Origin: Streptomyces subrutilus
GTDB lineage: Bacteria > Actinomycetota > Actinomycetes > Streptomycetales > Streptomycetaceae
NCBI RefSeq assembly: GCF_008704535.1
Contig: NZ_CP023701.1
Coordinates: 7,482,001-7,546,000, forward strand
Length of the DNA stretch: 64,000 nt
Direction of reading: 5' to 3'
The notes below the pieces were generated by a model. That model saw only the letters and a list, made by a program, of their open reading frames with translations, searched no databases and was not told the DNA's origin. Position numbers and translations under genes: made by a program. Shown piece by piece: positions 16,148 through 24,266 of the stretch; positions within the stretch are counted from its first letter, which is position 1, and each line of letters begins with the position of its first letter.

Positions 16148-17252
16148 CGCTGCGGGACTCCTCCGCCTCGTACGGGGTGGAGGCGGGGGCGTGTTCGCCG
16201 CCCGCCGGGTCGAGGCAGCCGCAGGAGCCCCGGGCGAGCAGGGACACCGGCAGCACGTCCCGGGTCGGCGGCAGGTCCGGGTCCCTCATCCGGCCCAGCA
16301 GCCGTCGTACGGCGGTCCGCGCGAGCCCCTCGAAGGGCTGGCGCATGGTGGACAGCGCCGGACAGGTGTAGGCCCCGGCCGCGATCCCGTCGAAGGACAC
16401 CAGCGCCAGGTCCTCCGGCACCCGGATGCCCAGCTCGGTGGCGGCCCGCAGCACCCCGAACGCCTGCTCGTCCGAGGTGACGAACAAGGCGTCCACCGAC
16501 CGGTCCAGCGACAGCAGCGCCCGCCCGGAGCGGTAGCCGTCGAGCCGCCCGAACTGGCCGTGCAGCAGCGGGGCCGCCTCGGGCAGGGCCTCCCAGCCGG
16601 TGGTCCCGCCCGAGCCGGACCCCGCCCGCAGGCCCGCCGCCTCCAGGGCGGTGCGCCAGCCCACCACCCGGTCCACCGTGGGGTGGATGCCGACCGGGCC
16701 GGCGATGCAGCCGACCCGGCGCCGGCCGTGGGCCAGCAGGTGCTCGGTGGCGGCCCGCGCCCCGCCCGCGTTGTCGACCACGACGTGGGAGGCGGCGACG
16801 CCGGTCAGTTCGCGGTCGAAGACGATGCTCGGGACGGCGGAGCGGGCCAGCTCGGCCCGCCACGGCCGGTCGCCCTGGGAGGGGATGAGCACCAGCCCGT
16901 CCACCTGGCGGTCCACGAAGGTCCGGATGTAGCCGGCCTCGCGGCCCGGATCGTCGACCGTGTTGCCCACCAGCAGGGTGTAGCCGGCGGCCCAGGCGTG
17001 GTCCTCCAGGGAGCGGGCCAGCTCCGCGAAGAACGGGTTGGCCGCGTCCGGCACGACCAGCCCGAGCGTCATGGTCTGGCTCATCCGCAGCGAGCGGGCG
17101 ACCGCGTTGGGCCGGTAGTCGAGGGTGCGCACCGCCGCCAAGACCCGCTCCTTGGTGGCCGGGGCCACCGACCGGGGCCCGTTGTTGAGCACGTAGCTGA
17201 CGACCGCGGGGGAGGTGCCCGCGAGCCGTGCCACGTCCTGCCGTGTAGCCAT
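16140..17252 (-). CDS. LacI family regulator of the ribose operon
   Basis: The protein has 370 residues from the ATG at 17252. The HTH is MATRQDVARLAGTSPAVVSYVLNNGPRSVAPATKERVLAAV; it has Pro rather than Thr after SxA and the hinge helix NAVARSLR. The effector domain has LGLVVPDAANPFFAELARSLEDHAW, VDGLVLIPSQGD and DALFVTSDEQAFGVLRAA. It is the first gene of the operon and is translationally overlapped with rbsK. A 27-bp perfect palindrome 46 nt upstream, directly after the -10 box, is its likely operator. Ribose or ribose 5-phosphate is the probable inducer (inference). The C-terminal tail after the domain (GSCGCLDPAGGE) holds an extra Cys pair. Confidence 0.92.
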   Translation of the reverse strand: MATRQDVARLAGTSPAVVSYVLNNGPRSVAPATKERVLAAVRTLDYRPNAVARSLRMSQTMTLGLVVPDAANPFFAELARSLEDHAWAAGYTLLVGNTVDDPGREAGYIRTFVDRQVDGLVLIPSQGDRPWRAELARSAVPSIVFDRELTGVAASHVVVDNAGGARAATEHLLAHGRRRVGCIAGPVGIHPTVDRVVGWRTALEAAGLRAGSGSGGTTGWEALPEAAPLLHGQFGRLDGYRSGRALLSLDRSVDALFVTSDEQAFGVLRAATELGIRVPEDLALVSFDGIAAGAYTCPALSTMRQPFEGLARTAVRRLLGRMRDPDLPPTRDVLPVSLLARGSCGCLDPAGGEHAPASTPYEAEESRSDG

Positions 17253-17297
17253 GCCGAACACTCCCGGAGATGGGGACGAATGCCACGTGTCGCTCCT

Positions 17298-17324
17298 GCA
17301 ACACGAGTTGGCAACTCGTGTTGC
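17298..17324. promoter_or_regulatory. LacI-type operator palindrome of the rbs operon
   Basis: Perfect 12-bp arms (GCAACACGAGTT and its complement) lie around GGC. The palindrome sits immediately downstream of the -10 hexamer of the rbs promoter block, a classical repression position. It has no copy at the nucleoside hydrolase promoter. Confidence 0.85.
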
Positions 17325-17327
17325 GCG

Positions 17328-17358
17328 GAGTATGGGAAGCAACCGTGGCAACCGCAAG
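17328..17358 (-). promoter_or_regulatory. promoter block of the rbs operon
   Basis: On the minus strand this holds a -35 TTGCGG (17352-17357), a 17-bp spacer and a -10 CATACT (17329-17334). Of its 31 bases about 25 are identical to the block at 18548-18578 upstream of the nucleoside hydrolase gene. Confidence 0.75.
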
Positions 17359-17393
17359 ACCCCGGATGCGGTCGATTGACACGCTTCACCACG

Positions 17394-18512
17394 TCAGGCG
17401 CGGCGCAGCAGACCCACGTACAGCGACCAGAACCGGGCGGTGTCGATCCCCGTCACCACCGTCGCCTTCCGGGTCCCCGCCGGGTTGCGGGGCGCCGAGA
17501 ACTCGTCGAGCCGGTAGCCGAGCGAACGCCCGTAGTCCGGACCGAAGTCCGCGTCCACGTCCACGTACCGCTCCTCGGGCGCGACGGCGACGGCCGGGTC
17601 CAGCAGGACGGCCGCCGTCAGCGCGTCCCACACGTACGTGAAGTGCTGCGGGTCCTTCGCGAACTCCGGGCCCTGGAGGTCCTTGAACATCTTCTTCACC
17701 GGGGTCGAGGGGCCCGCGGTGACGGCCTCGTACTGCGTCCTGGTGTACTTCACGTGCTGGGCCGCGTCGTCCGGCAGCACCGTCTGCCGGGGGAACGGCG
17801 TACGGACGGCGATCCGCGCGGACTCCGGGTCGAACCACCAGTTGAACTCGGCCGCCGGGGTGATGTTGCCCGGCTTGTCGAAGGCGCCGCCCATGTAGAC
17901 GACCTCCTTGAACAGCGGCACGATCTCCGGATGGCTGCGCACCGCGAGCGCCAGGTTGGTGGCCGGTCCCGCCGCGATGAAGGTGATCTGGTGCGGGTGC
18001 CGCCTGACCTGCTCCACGATGAAGTCGACGGCGCCGGAGCGGACCGGCCGCGTCTTCGCGTACCCGCCGTACGGGGGCTCCGCGAGCCGGTCGTGGGCGG
18101 GCGGACGCGCGGACTCGAAGGCGCCCGTCCAGGGCGCGGTGCCGTAGAGCGCGTTCTCGGCGGCCAGCCGCTCCCGGCGGCCGGGCATCAGCGGCTCCCC
18201 GGCCCCGGCGGCCACCGGGACGTCGGAGCGGCCGGCCAGCTCCAACTGGCGCAGCGCGTACGCGGTGCCCTCCTCGACCCAGGTGTTGCCGGAGACGACC
18301 GTGACGCCGAGGAGGTCGACCTGCGGGGACGCGGCGAGCATGAACATGGTGACGGCGTCGTCGTTCAGCTCGCCCATGTCGGCGTCGAGGATGACCTTGC
18401 GGACCGGCCCGGAGGCGGCGGCCTCCGGATCGGCCGCGGCGGTGGACGCGGTGACGAGGGGGACCGCCAGGACGGCGGCGAGCACGGACGACAGCAGGGC
18501 GTTCCTGCGCAT
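17394..18512 (-). CDS. secreted nucleoside hydrolase (IUNH family)
   Basis: The protein has 372 residues from the ATG at 18512 with GGAGGT upstream. Residues 1-~27 are a signal peptide (MRRNALLSSVLAAVLAVPLVTASTAAA). The mature part begins with VRKVILDADMGELNDDA, a variant of the DxDxxxDD calcium/ribose-binding motif of inosine-uridine nucleoside hydrolases. It also has FIAAGPATNLALAV, VVYMGGAFDKPGNITPAAEFNWWFDPESARI and ALTAAVLLDP. It should cleave ribonucleosides to base and ribose outside the cell. It is transcribed from a promoter block shared with the adjacent ribose uptake operon. The extra residues between the two Asp pairs (MGELN in place of PGI) are a family variant and may shift specificity. 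Confidence 0.9.
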   Translation of the reverse strand: MRRNALLSSVLAAVLAVPLVTASTAAADPEAAASGPVRKVILDADMGELNDDAVTMFMLAASPQVDLLGVTVVSGNTWVEEGTAYALRQLELAGRSDVPVAAGAGEPLMPGRRERLAAENALYGTAPWTGAFESARPPAHDRLAEPPYGGYAKTRPVRSGAVDFIVEQVRRHPHQITFIAAGPATNLALAVRSHPEIVPLFKEVVYMGGAFDKPGNITPAAEFNWWFDPESARIAVRTPFPRQTVLPDDAAQHVKYTRTQYEAVTAGPSTPVKKMFKDLQGPEFAKDPQHFTYVWDALTAAVLLDPAVAVAPEERYVDVDADFGPDYGRSLGYRLDEFSAPRNPAGTRKATVVTGIDTARFWSLYVGLLRRA

Positions 18513-18547
18513 GGGGAAACCTCCACGACGGCGGTGACGGGCCGCGC

Positions 18548-18578
18548 GAGTATGGGAAGCAACCCGCTCAACGGCAAG
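18548..18578 (-). promoter_or_regulatory. promoter block of the nucleoside hydrolase gene
   Basis: On the minus strand this has -35 TTGCCG (18572-18577), a 17-bp spacer and -10 CATACT (18549-18554). It is nearly identical to the rbs promoter block at 17328-17358, including the invariant GGTTGCTTCCCATACTC core, but lacks the LacI palindrome downstream. Confidence 0.75.
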
Positions 18579-18635
18579 AGCCGCGCACCACCGCACGCAC
18601 CGGCGCACGCACGGCCCCCGCCGCAGGCCGCCGGG

Positions 18636-19280
18636 TCACCTGCGCCAGAACAAGTGGTGCGTCACCCCGCTCGGGCTGGGCACGACGTCGAGGTGGAAGC
18701 GGTCGAGCAGTTCGTCGGGGGACTCCCAGAGCCGCAGCCCGGACCCGAGCTCCACCGGTGAGACCGCCACGTGCAGGGTGTCGACGAGGTCGGCGTCGAG
18801 GAACTGCCGGATCGTGGTGACCCCGCCGCCGAGCCGCACGTCCTTGCCCCGCGCCGCCTCCTTCGCCCGGGCGAGCACATCGGCCGGGTCGCCCGCGACG
18901 AAGTGGAAGGTCGTGTCGGAGAGCGTGAAGGACGGCCGCTCGTGGTGCGTCAGGACGAACACCGGCGTGCGGAACGGGGGCTCGTCCCCCCACCAGCCGC
19001 ACCACTCGTGGTCCTCCCAGGGCCCGCGCTGCGGCCCGAACTTGTTGCGGCCCATGATCTCGGCGCCGATGTTGCGCGGGTAGTCCCGCGTGAGGTAGTC
19101 GTCCAGGCCCCGGCTGCCCCCGGGATCGGTGCGCATGGGCCAGCTCGCCGTGGCGCCGGCCCAGGCGAACAGCCGCCCGGGATCGACGTGGCCGAACGGC
19201 CGCTCCAGGCTCTGGTCCTCGCCCGCGCCGATCCCGTCGCTGGATACGTTGAAGTTCTGCACTCTCAGGAGCTGGGTCAT
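18636..19280 (-). CDS. DHFR/RibD-like reductase domain protein
   Basis: The 214-residue protein has GGGAGG before the ATG at 19280. It matches the RibD C-terminal/dihydrofolate-reductase-like family: NIGAEIMGRNKFGP, a central TPVFVLTHHERPSF, GKDVRLGGGVTTIRQFLDADLVDTLHVAVSPVELGSGLRLW, and an ending HHLFWRR. It is a cytoplasmic single-domain protein. Actinobacterial members are mostly uncharacterised NADPH-dependent reductases, not biosynthetic DHFR. It is a stand-alone gene. A second, more distant member of the same fold lies at 33567-34184. Confidence 0.88.
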   Translation of the reverse strand: MTQLLRVQNFNVSSDGIGAGEDQSLERPFGHVDPGRLFAWAGATASWPMRTDPGGSRGLDDYLTRDYPRNIGAEIMGRNKFGPQRGPWEDHEWCGWWGDEPPFRTPVFVLTHHERPSFTLSDTTFHFVAGDPADVLARAKEAARGKDVRLGGGVTTIRQFLDADLVDTLHVAVSPVELGSGLRLWESPDELLDRFHLDVVPSPSGVTHHLFWRR

Positions 19281-19413
19281 GGGTTCCTCCCGTGTCGTCC
19301 GACCGTGAAGGACATGACTGCCCGGGCCGGGAAAACTCATCGGTGCCCGCGACACCGCCCGGAAACCGGGTGCGTGCGCGCGGCCGGCACGCCACCCGGT
19401 CCCCGGGACGCGT

Positions 19414-19956
19414 TCAGGACGGGCGCAGCCGCAGGTGGGTCGTGAGGTGGTGCTGGAGCGGCTGCCCCACGGCGGCCATGTCGTGGACCACCGTCATCCG
19501 GCCCTCGTCCACGGTGTAGTGGCGCCGGGTGCCGGTGACCTCCTTGGCCAGCGGCGTCAGCGACACCTCCTTCGTCCCGATCTCGAACTCGGTGCCGGCC
19601 GCCCGTCCCACGTACGTCTCGACGATGCCGGTCGGGTGGGCCAGCACCACCTCCAGGGTGGCGTCCGGCGTCACCCGCCACCACCCGGACTCGCGCCCCG
19701 CCGGCCGCACCGGGACCCCGTCGCCGTCGACCAGCCAGGCGCGGGCCTCATAGCGCAGGAAGGGGCGGCCGTCGTGGCTGAAGGTGATCTCCTGCTCGTA
19801 CCGGAAGTCCTGCGGGAGGGTCGGATACTCGCCCCGGCCCCGTCCGTGCCAGCGCCCCAGCAGCGGCAGCACCGGCCCCAGCAGGGGATGCGGCTCGGGG
19901 CCCTCGCCGAGGACGTGGCTGTCGGGGTAGGGGTTGTCCCGTACCGGTTCGAACAT
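19414..19956 (-). CDS. nitrobindin-like heme-binding beta-barrel protein (FABP-like)
   Basis: The 180-residue protein carries the nitrobindin signature GRWHGRGRGEYPTLPQDFRYEQEITFSHDGRPFLRYEARAW, matching the GxWxGxGxGxYPT pattern. The THLRL near the C-terminus has the His that ligates heme iron in the family (residue ~174). Ferric nitrobindins bind NO and isomerise peroxynitrite to nitrate, so a role in nitrosative-stress detoxification is likely. It has no signal peptide. It is downstream of the MFS gene on the same strand but separated by a strong terminator at 20022-20059, so it is probably transcribed separately. Confidence 0.88.
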   Translation of the reverse strand: MFEPVRDNPYPDSHVLGEGPEPHPLLGPVLPLLGRWHGRGRGEYPTLPQDFRYEQEITFSHDGRPFLRYEARAWLVDGDGVPVRPAGRESGWWRVTPDATLEVVLAHPTGIVETYVGRAAGTEFEIGTKEVSLTPLAKEVTGTRRHYTVDEGRMTVVHDMAAVGQPLQHHLTTHLRLRPS

Positions 19957-20021
19957 GGTTCACCCTGCTTGTCTGTGTCGGTTCTCGTGCCGCGCGAGGA
20001 CAACTATGGCCCAGAACGCGC

Positions 20022-20059
20022 GCCTTCCCCGGCGCGCACCGCTGTGCGCCGGGGAAGGC
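20022..20059 (-). terminator. hairpin terminator of the MFS gene
   Basis: A perfect 14-bp stem (GCCTTCCCCGGCGC and its complement) closes a 10-nt loop 75 nt past the MFS stop. Confidence 0.8.
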
Positions 20060-20133
20060 GGGGGTCGGTCGTGGCCGGTCGCAGGCCGCTTCGTGGCGCG
20101 CGGACCGTCGGCGGGACTGCGCTCGCGCCGTCG

Positions 20134-21609
20134 TCAGGCGGCCGGAGCGTCGGCGGCCTCGCGCGCGGAGAGGGGGGTGGCGATCTGCTCCAGGGAACGC
20201 CCCTCGGCGGCGACCGCGAAGAAGACCGCCACCACCCCGGCCGCCACCATCAGCGAGGCCCCGATGCAGAAGGCGATCACGGCGTCGCCCACCACCCCGC
20301 TCGACGTGAGGCCCGCGAAGATCAGCGGACCGGAGATGCCGCCCGCCGCGGTGCCGATCGCGTAGAAGAAGGCGATCGCCATCGCGCGCGTCTCCATCGG
20401 GAAGATCTCGCTGACGGTCAGGTACGCCGAACTGGCCCCTGCCGAGGCGAAGAAGAGCACCACGCACCAGCAGGCGGTCATCGTCACGGCGGACAGCTTG
20501 CCCGCCCCGAAGAGCCACGCGGTCCCGAAGAGCAGCAGCCCGGACAGGATGTACGTCCCCGAGATCATGGGCCGCCGGCCCACGGTGTCGAACATGCGGC
20601 CCAGCAACAGCGGGCCGAGGAAGTTGCCGAAGGCGATGACGGCGAAGTAGTAGCCGGTCACCCCGCTGGAGACGTCGAAGAACGTGACGAGGATGGAACC
20701 GAAGCCGAAGGTGATGGCGTTGTACAGGAAGGCCTGGCCGACGAAGAGGGACAGTCCCAGCACGGCCCGGCGCGGATAGGAGCGGAACACGGTCTTCGCG
20801 ATCTCGCCGAAGCCGATGCTGCGGTGCTGCACCACGGTGATGGACTCGTCCGGCTCCGGCAGCCGTACCCCCTTCTCCGCCTCCACCTGCCGTTCCACGT
20901 CGGCGACCAGCGCATCCGCCTCCTCGGCCCGGCCGTGGATGAACATCCACCGCGGACTCTCGGGCACGTGGCGCCGTACGAGCAGGATGACCAGGCCGAG
21001 CACGACGCCCAGGGCGAAGGTCAGCCGCCAGCCCACCGAGGCCGGGAACAGGTCGGTGTTGAGCGCGACGACCGACAGCAGCGACCCCGCCACCGCGCCC
21101 AGCCAGAAGCTGCCGTTGATGATGAGGTCGACCCGGCCGCGGTACTTGCTGGGGATCAGCTCGTCGATCGCCGAGTTGATGGCGGCGTACTCACCGCCGA
21201 TGCCGAAGCCGGTGAGGAAGCGGAACAGGAAGAACCACCAGGCGGAGAAGGACAGCGCCGTCATGGCCGTGGCCGCCAGGTAGACCGCCAGTGTGATCAG
21301 GAACAGCTTCTTGCGGCCGTAGAGGTCGGTCAGCCGGCCGAAGAACAGGGCCCCGAAGCAGGCGCCCGCCACGTAGAGGGCGGCCGCGACGCCGGTGACC
21401 TGGGCGTCGGTGATCGAGAGGCCGCTGCCGTCCTCCGAGAGCCGGCTCGCGATGTTGCCGACGATGGTCACCTCGAGGCCGTCCAGCACCCACACGGTGC
21501 CCAGCCCGATCACGATCATCCAATGCCAACGGGACCAGGGGAGCTGGTCCAACCGTGCCGGGACCTTGGTCGTGACCGTCCCGCTCTTCGATTCATCAGG
21601 TTCGGACAT
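20134..21609 (-). CDS. MFS transporter, sugar/metabolite porter type
   Basis: The protein has 491 residues with twelve predicted membrane segments. Motif A of the major facilitator family is present twice: GRLTDLYGRKKLFL after segment 2 and GRMFDTVGRRPMIS after segment 8. RFLTGFGIGGEYAAINSAIDELIPSKYRGR is the sugar-porter-like helix 4/5 signature with the PxxxRG variant. VPESPRWM after segment 6 is the sugar-porter PESPRWL motif. A cytoplasmic insertion of ~50 residues rich in Glu follows it. The similar length and GIGGEY motif also occur in aromatic-acid and inositol-type porters, so the substrate is open. Alone between terminators. Confidence 0.92.
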   Translation of the reverse strand: MSEPDESKSGTVTTKVPARLDQLPWSRWHWMIVIGLGTVWVLDGLEVTIVGNIASRLSEDGSGLSITDAQVTGVAAALYVAGACFGALFFGRLTDLYGRKKLFLITLAVYLAATAMTALSFSAWWFFLFRFLTGFGIGGEYAAINSAIDELIPSKYRGRVDLIINGSFWLGAVAGSLLSVVALNTDLFPASVGWRLTFALGVVLGLVILLVRRHVPESPRWMFIHGRAEEADALVADVERQVEAEKGVRLPEPDESITVVQHRSIGFGEIAKTVFRSYPRRAVLGLSLFVGQAFLYNAITFGFGSILVTFFDVSSGVTGYYFAVIAFGNFLGPLLLGRMFDTVGRRPMISGTYILSGLLLFGTAWLFGAGKLSAVTMTACWCVVLFFASAGASSAYLTVSEIFPMETRAMAIAFFYAIGTAAGGISGPLIFAGLTSSGVVGDAVIAFCIGASLMVAAGVVAVFFAVAAEGRSLEQIATPLSAREAADAPAA

Positions 21610-21756
21610 GCACCGGCGTCTGCCCGGCCCGGAGCGCGGGCAAACGGGCCGTCAGGGGGACGTCCGCCCGTGCGCCGCCCTGCCCGCCGTGCCGAGCACG
21701 CTCAACACCCTGCTGCCGCACACGGCTTCGGACCCTTCGGGCGCGACCGCCACCAT

Positions 21757-21951
21757 GGCTCTACACGGACGGACTCGTCGAAGAGCCGGGCGAGGACCTC
21801 GAAGAGGGTCTCGCCCGGCTCGCCGGGACCGCGGTGCGGTTGGTGCGGGGACGGCCGCGAGAAGGCCCCGGCCCGGACGCCGGCCGCGCTGCGTCCGGAC
21901 GACCGGGACGACATGTGCGTCCTGGACGTCCACGTGCCCCGGGACCCGTGA
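21757..21951 (+). pseudogene. remnant of a SpoIIE/PP2C phosphatase C-terminus, frameshifted
   Basis: One frame reads LYTDGLVEEPGEDLEEGLARLAGTAVRL from 21759, matching the conserved LYTDGLVE segment of SpoIIE-type phosphatases. The stream then shifts frame and continues as ALRPDDRDDMCVLDVHVP to a stop at 21951, matching the terminal DDxxxLxxxxP segment. No phosphatase sequence is recognisable upstream of 21750, so only the last ~65 codons remain and they are interrupted by at least one frameshift. The strong hairpin downstream is preserved. It may be debris from a deletion or a decayed paralogue of the phosphatases at 54-60 kb. Confidence 0.65.
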
Positions 21952-21975
21952 GGCGGCCCGGGGCACGTGGACGTC
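21925..21975. terminator. long perfect hairpin after the phosphatase remnant
   Basis: A 19-bp perfect stem (left arm 21925-21943, right arm 21957-21975) closes a 13-nt loop containing the remnant's stop codon. It also terminates the minus-strand gene ending at 22005. Confidence 0.85.
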
Positions 21976-22004
21976 TCCGGCGGCCGCCCGGTGGACCTGA
22001 CGGA

Positions 22005-22775
22005 TCAGGTGTCGAGCAGCCGGTTGACGAGCGACCGGTACGCCCGCAGGGCCAGCCGCAGGTCTTCGGTGGCCACTTCCTCGCCGCTGTCCCACTGCTT
22101 CTCCAGCCGGCTCCGGTGCTCGGCCAGGGTGCCCGCGAAGGCCTGCATGACCTCTGCGACCAGGGTGTCGGCGGACCGCACGGCTTCGCGCGGGTCGTCC
22201 ACGAAGCGTCCCTGGATCTCGCTCCACGTCGTGCGGTACGACTCCGCCTCGGCCGCGCCGAGGAGCGGCTCGCCGTCGGTGTCCCCGGCGTGGGCGCCCG
22301 TCACCGCACCCGTTCCCGTGCCTTCCGGACGGCCGCCGTCGCCCGGAGGACCGCCGTCAGCGGTCCGCCCGGTGCCGTTGCGGCCGGGTCCGTCCAGGTC
22401 GCGGGTGGCCTCGCCCGGGAAGACGGCTGCGTCGGCGTCGGCGCCCGCGCCGGGGCCCGTCCCGGGCTCCGGCTGGCGGTAGGGGTCCACACCCTGGTCC
22501 ACGCCCTGGCCCAGCCCGGCGTCCGGGTCGTTCTGCAGCCCCGCGTGCGGGCCGGACTCCCGGCCCAGGGCGGGGTCGGTGGCCGGGTCGGTCGCGTGGC
22601 CGCCCTCTGTTCCGGGTACCCAGCGGGCCTCGCGCCCGGCCTCGTGCTCCGCTCCGCGGTCGATGCGCGGGTCGGCGGCGCGCTCGGCGTGTATGCCGGG
22701 ACGCGCGAGGTCCTCGGTCGTCAGGACGGGCTCGTCCGCCCGCTCGGCCTTCTCGTCGCGGTTGCGCATGCTCAT
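22005..22775 (-). CDS. hypothetical protein: disordered N-terminus, helical C-terminal domain
   Basis: The protein has 256 residues. About residues 1-165 are low-complexity, Gly/Asp/Pro-rich and highly charged, so probably disordered. The last ~85 residues form a helical domain: ESYRTTWSEIQGRFVDDPREAVRSADTLVAEVMQAFAGTLAEHRSRLEKQW then TEDLRLALRAYRSLVNRLL. This domain is clearly related to the C-terminal domain of the gene directly upstream (WSGVQQRFVDRPEGSVAEADELVTRLM; TEELRGAMVHYRALFEELL), so the pair arose by duplication. Translationally coupled: its ATG overlaps the upstream stop by 4 nt. No known function. Confidence 0.8.
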   Translation of the reverse strand: MSMRNRDEKAERADEPVLTTEDLARPGIHAERAADPRIDRGAEHEAGREARWVPGTEGGHATDPATDPALGRESGPHAGLQNDPDAGLGQGVDQGVDPYRQPEPGTGPGAGADADAAVFPGEATRDLDGPGRNGTGRTADGGPPGDGGRPEGTGTGAVTGAHAGDTDGEPLLGAAEAESYRTTWSEIQGRFVDDPREAVRSADTLVAEVMQAFAGTLAEHRSRLEKQWDSGEEVATEDLRLALRAYRSLVNRLLDT

Positions 22776-23314
22776 CGGCTCCTCTGGTCGCCGAGCAGCT
22801 CCTCGAAGAGGGCGCGGTAGTGCACCATCGCCCCTCGGAGCTCCTCTGTCGTCACTTGTCCCTCACCGGAGCGCACCTTCACCGCGTGGGCGGCCCGGTA
22901 CTGCTCCAGCGTGTGTCCGTGCTCCACCGACAGGTCGCGTAGCTGTCCGCGGTAGCCGTCGGTGGGGTATCCGCGCTCGCCCATCAGGCGGGTGACCAGC
23001 TCGTCGGCCTCGGCCACGGAACCCTCCGGCCGGTCGACGAACCGCTGCTGGACCCCGCTCCACTCTTCCGCGTACTGGTGCCGGCGCTCGGCCGGCAGCT
23101 CCTTGATCTCAAGCTCGTCGTGCCGGCTCTCGCGGGCCCGCAGCTCACGTTCGGCGGCCATCCTGCCGCCCTCGTCCTCGACCGTGCGCTCGTACTCCGG
23201 CCCGAAGCGCTCCCGCAGGTGGCGCCGGCGTGACAGCGTCCACAGGAGCGCCGTGAGCGCGATGACCACGACCGCCGCGACGACGATCACGGCTATCAGC
23301 GTGCTGGTTGACAT
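22772..23314 (-). CDS. membrane-anchored protein with the same helical domain
   Basis: The protein has 180 residues from the ATG at 23314. A single N-terminal membrane anchor (residues ~4-26: LIAVIVVAAVVVIALTALLWTL) is followed by a basic RRRHLRERFG stretch, a charged helical linker and the domain AEEWSGVQQRFVDRPEGSVAEADELVTRLMGERGY...LSVEHGHTLEQYRAAH...TEELRGAMVHYRALFEELL. The same domain occurs without the anchor in the gene downstream. The pair may make a membrane-plus-soluble partner set. Cytoplasmic orientation of the domain is likely from the positive-inside rule. The divergent neighbour is a hemerythrin. Confidence 0.82.
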   Translation of the reverse strand: MSTSTLIAVIVVAAVVVIALTALLWTLSRRRHLRERFGPEYERTVEDEGGRMAAERELRARESRHDELEIKELPAERRHQYAEEWSGVQQRFVDRPEGSVAEADELVTRLMGERGYPTDGYRGQLRDLSVEHGHTLEQYRAAHAVKVRSGEGQVTTEELRGAMVHYRALFEELLGDQRSR

Positions 23315-23591
23315 CTCCGCCCTCCATTCAGGCCATTCAGGGGGCTCGTCCGATTCGTTGACGCGGCTGCCCGCCCGGCCGCAGGTCAAACCCGTCGGGA
23401 GGACGCGCATGGTCGCATCTTCTCCGGGCACGTGCCTCACGTGGCCCCCGGTTTCACGGACCCGGCCCGGGGCCCTCGCACGGGCCGACGGGCCGCCCGT
23501 GCACGACCGCCGGGGCCCGCACGCCAGCACGGGGGATCCCGTATCAACGGACGATCCCGTACCAGAAGAACCCGTACCGGAGGGAAGCGAC

Positions 23592-24095
23592 ATGGCCGCG
23601 GCCGAACAGCAGGAGCAGGACGTCGTCGCGGTGATCCTCAAGGACCACCGCACCATGGAGGACCTGTTCCGGCGGATGCGGAGCGTCGAGTCGGACCGGG
23701 CGGCCGCGCTCGCGACGTTCTCCGCCCTGCTCATCGCGCACGGCGAGGCGGAGGAGTCCGAGGTCTACGGAGCGCTCAAGCGCTTCAAGAACGTTGACAA
23801 CGAGGAAGTGGAACACGGTGCGGAGGAGCACGCCGAGGGCAACGAGGCCCTGCTCGCGCTGCTCGAAGTGTCCGAGGTCGGCTCCGACGCCTGGGACGCG
23901 CGTCTGGAGGACCTCGTCAAGGCGGTCTCCCACCACCTCGACGAGGAGGAGCGGACGATCCTCAACGGAGCCCGCGAGAACGTGCCCGACGAGCGCAGGG
24001 CCGAGCTCGCCGCGGCCTTCCTGAAGGAGCGCGAACGGCACCTGGCCGCCGATTGCGGGAGCGTCGAGAACGTGCGGAGCATCGTCCGAGGCTGA
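23592..24095 (+). CDS. hemerythrin HHE-domain protein
   Basis: The protein has 167 residues; GGAGGGA lies 8 nt before the ATG. The four-helix HHE pattern is visible: VILKDHRTMEDLFRRM (first His), LLIAHGEAEESEVYGAL (His and Glu), HGAEEHAEGNEALL (His, Glu) and VSHHLDEEERTIL (His, Glu), which would hold a di-iron centre. Bacterial HHE proteins sense or scavenge O2, NO or reactive oxygen species. Soluble. It is divergent from the membrane-anchored hypothetical pair and ends at a 16-bp perfect hairpin. Confidence 0.9.
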   Translation: MAAAEQQEQDVVAVILKDHRTMEDLFRRMRSVESDRAAALATFSALLIAHGEAEESEVYGALKRFKNVDNEEVEHGAEEHAEGNEALLALLEVSEVGSDAWDARLEDLVKAVSHHLDEEERTILNGARENVPDERRAELAAAFLKERERHLAADCGSVENVRSIVRG

Positions 24096-24121
24096 CCGGG
24101 GAAACCCTGACCGGGAGCGCG

Positions 24122-24159
24122 GCCGCGGGGCCCGGGGCATCGGCCCCGGGCCCCGCGGC
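24122..24159 (+). terminator. hairpin terminator of the hemerythrin gene
   Basis: A perfect 16-bp stem (GCCGCGGGGCCCGGGG and its complement) closes a 6-nt loop, 27 nt after the stop. Confidence 0.85.
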
Positions 24160-24266
24160 GCACGGCCGATTCGACGCGCGAACGCTGCAAGATGCGCCAG
24201 GCCGGCGCCCTGCCCAGACTGGAGCCGCACCGCAGGACCATCCGAGGAGCACCCAAGGAGCACGCC

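Noticed and set aside
15294..18761. A 1155-codon plus-strand open frame over the ribose genes
   Set aside because: It is an antisense shadow of the well-supported rbs genes, made by the high G+C content; it has no domain and no ribosome site.
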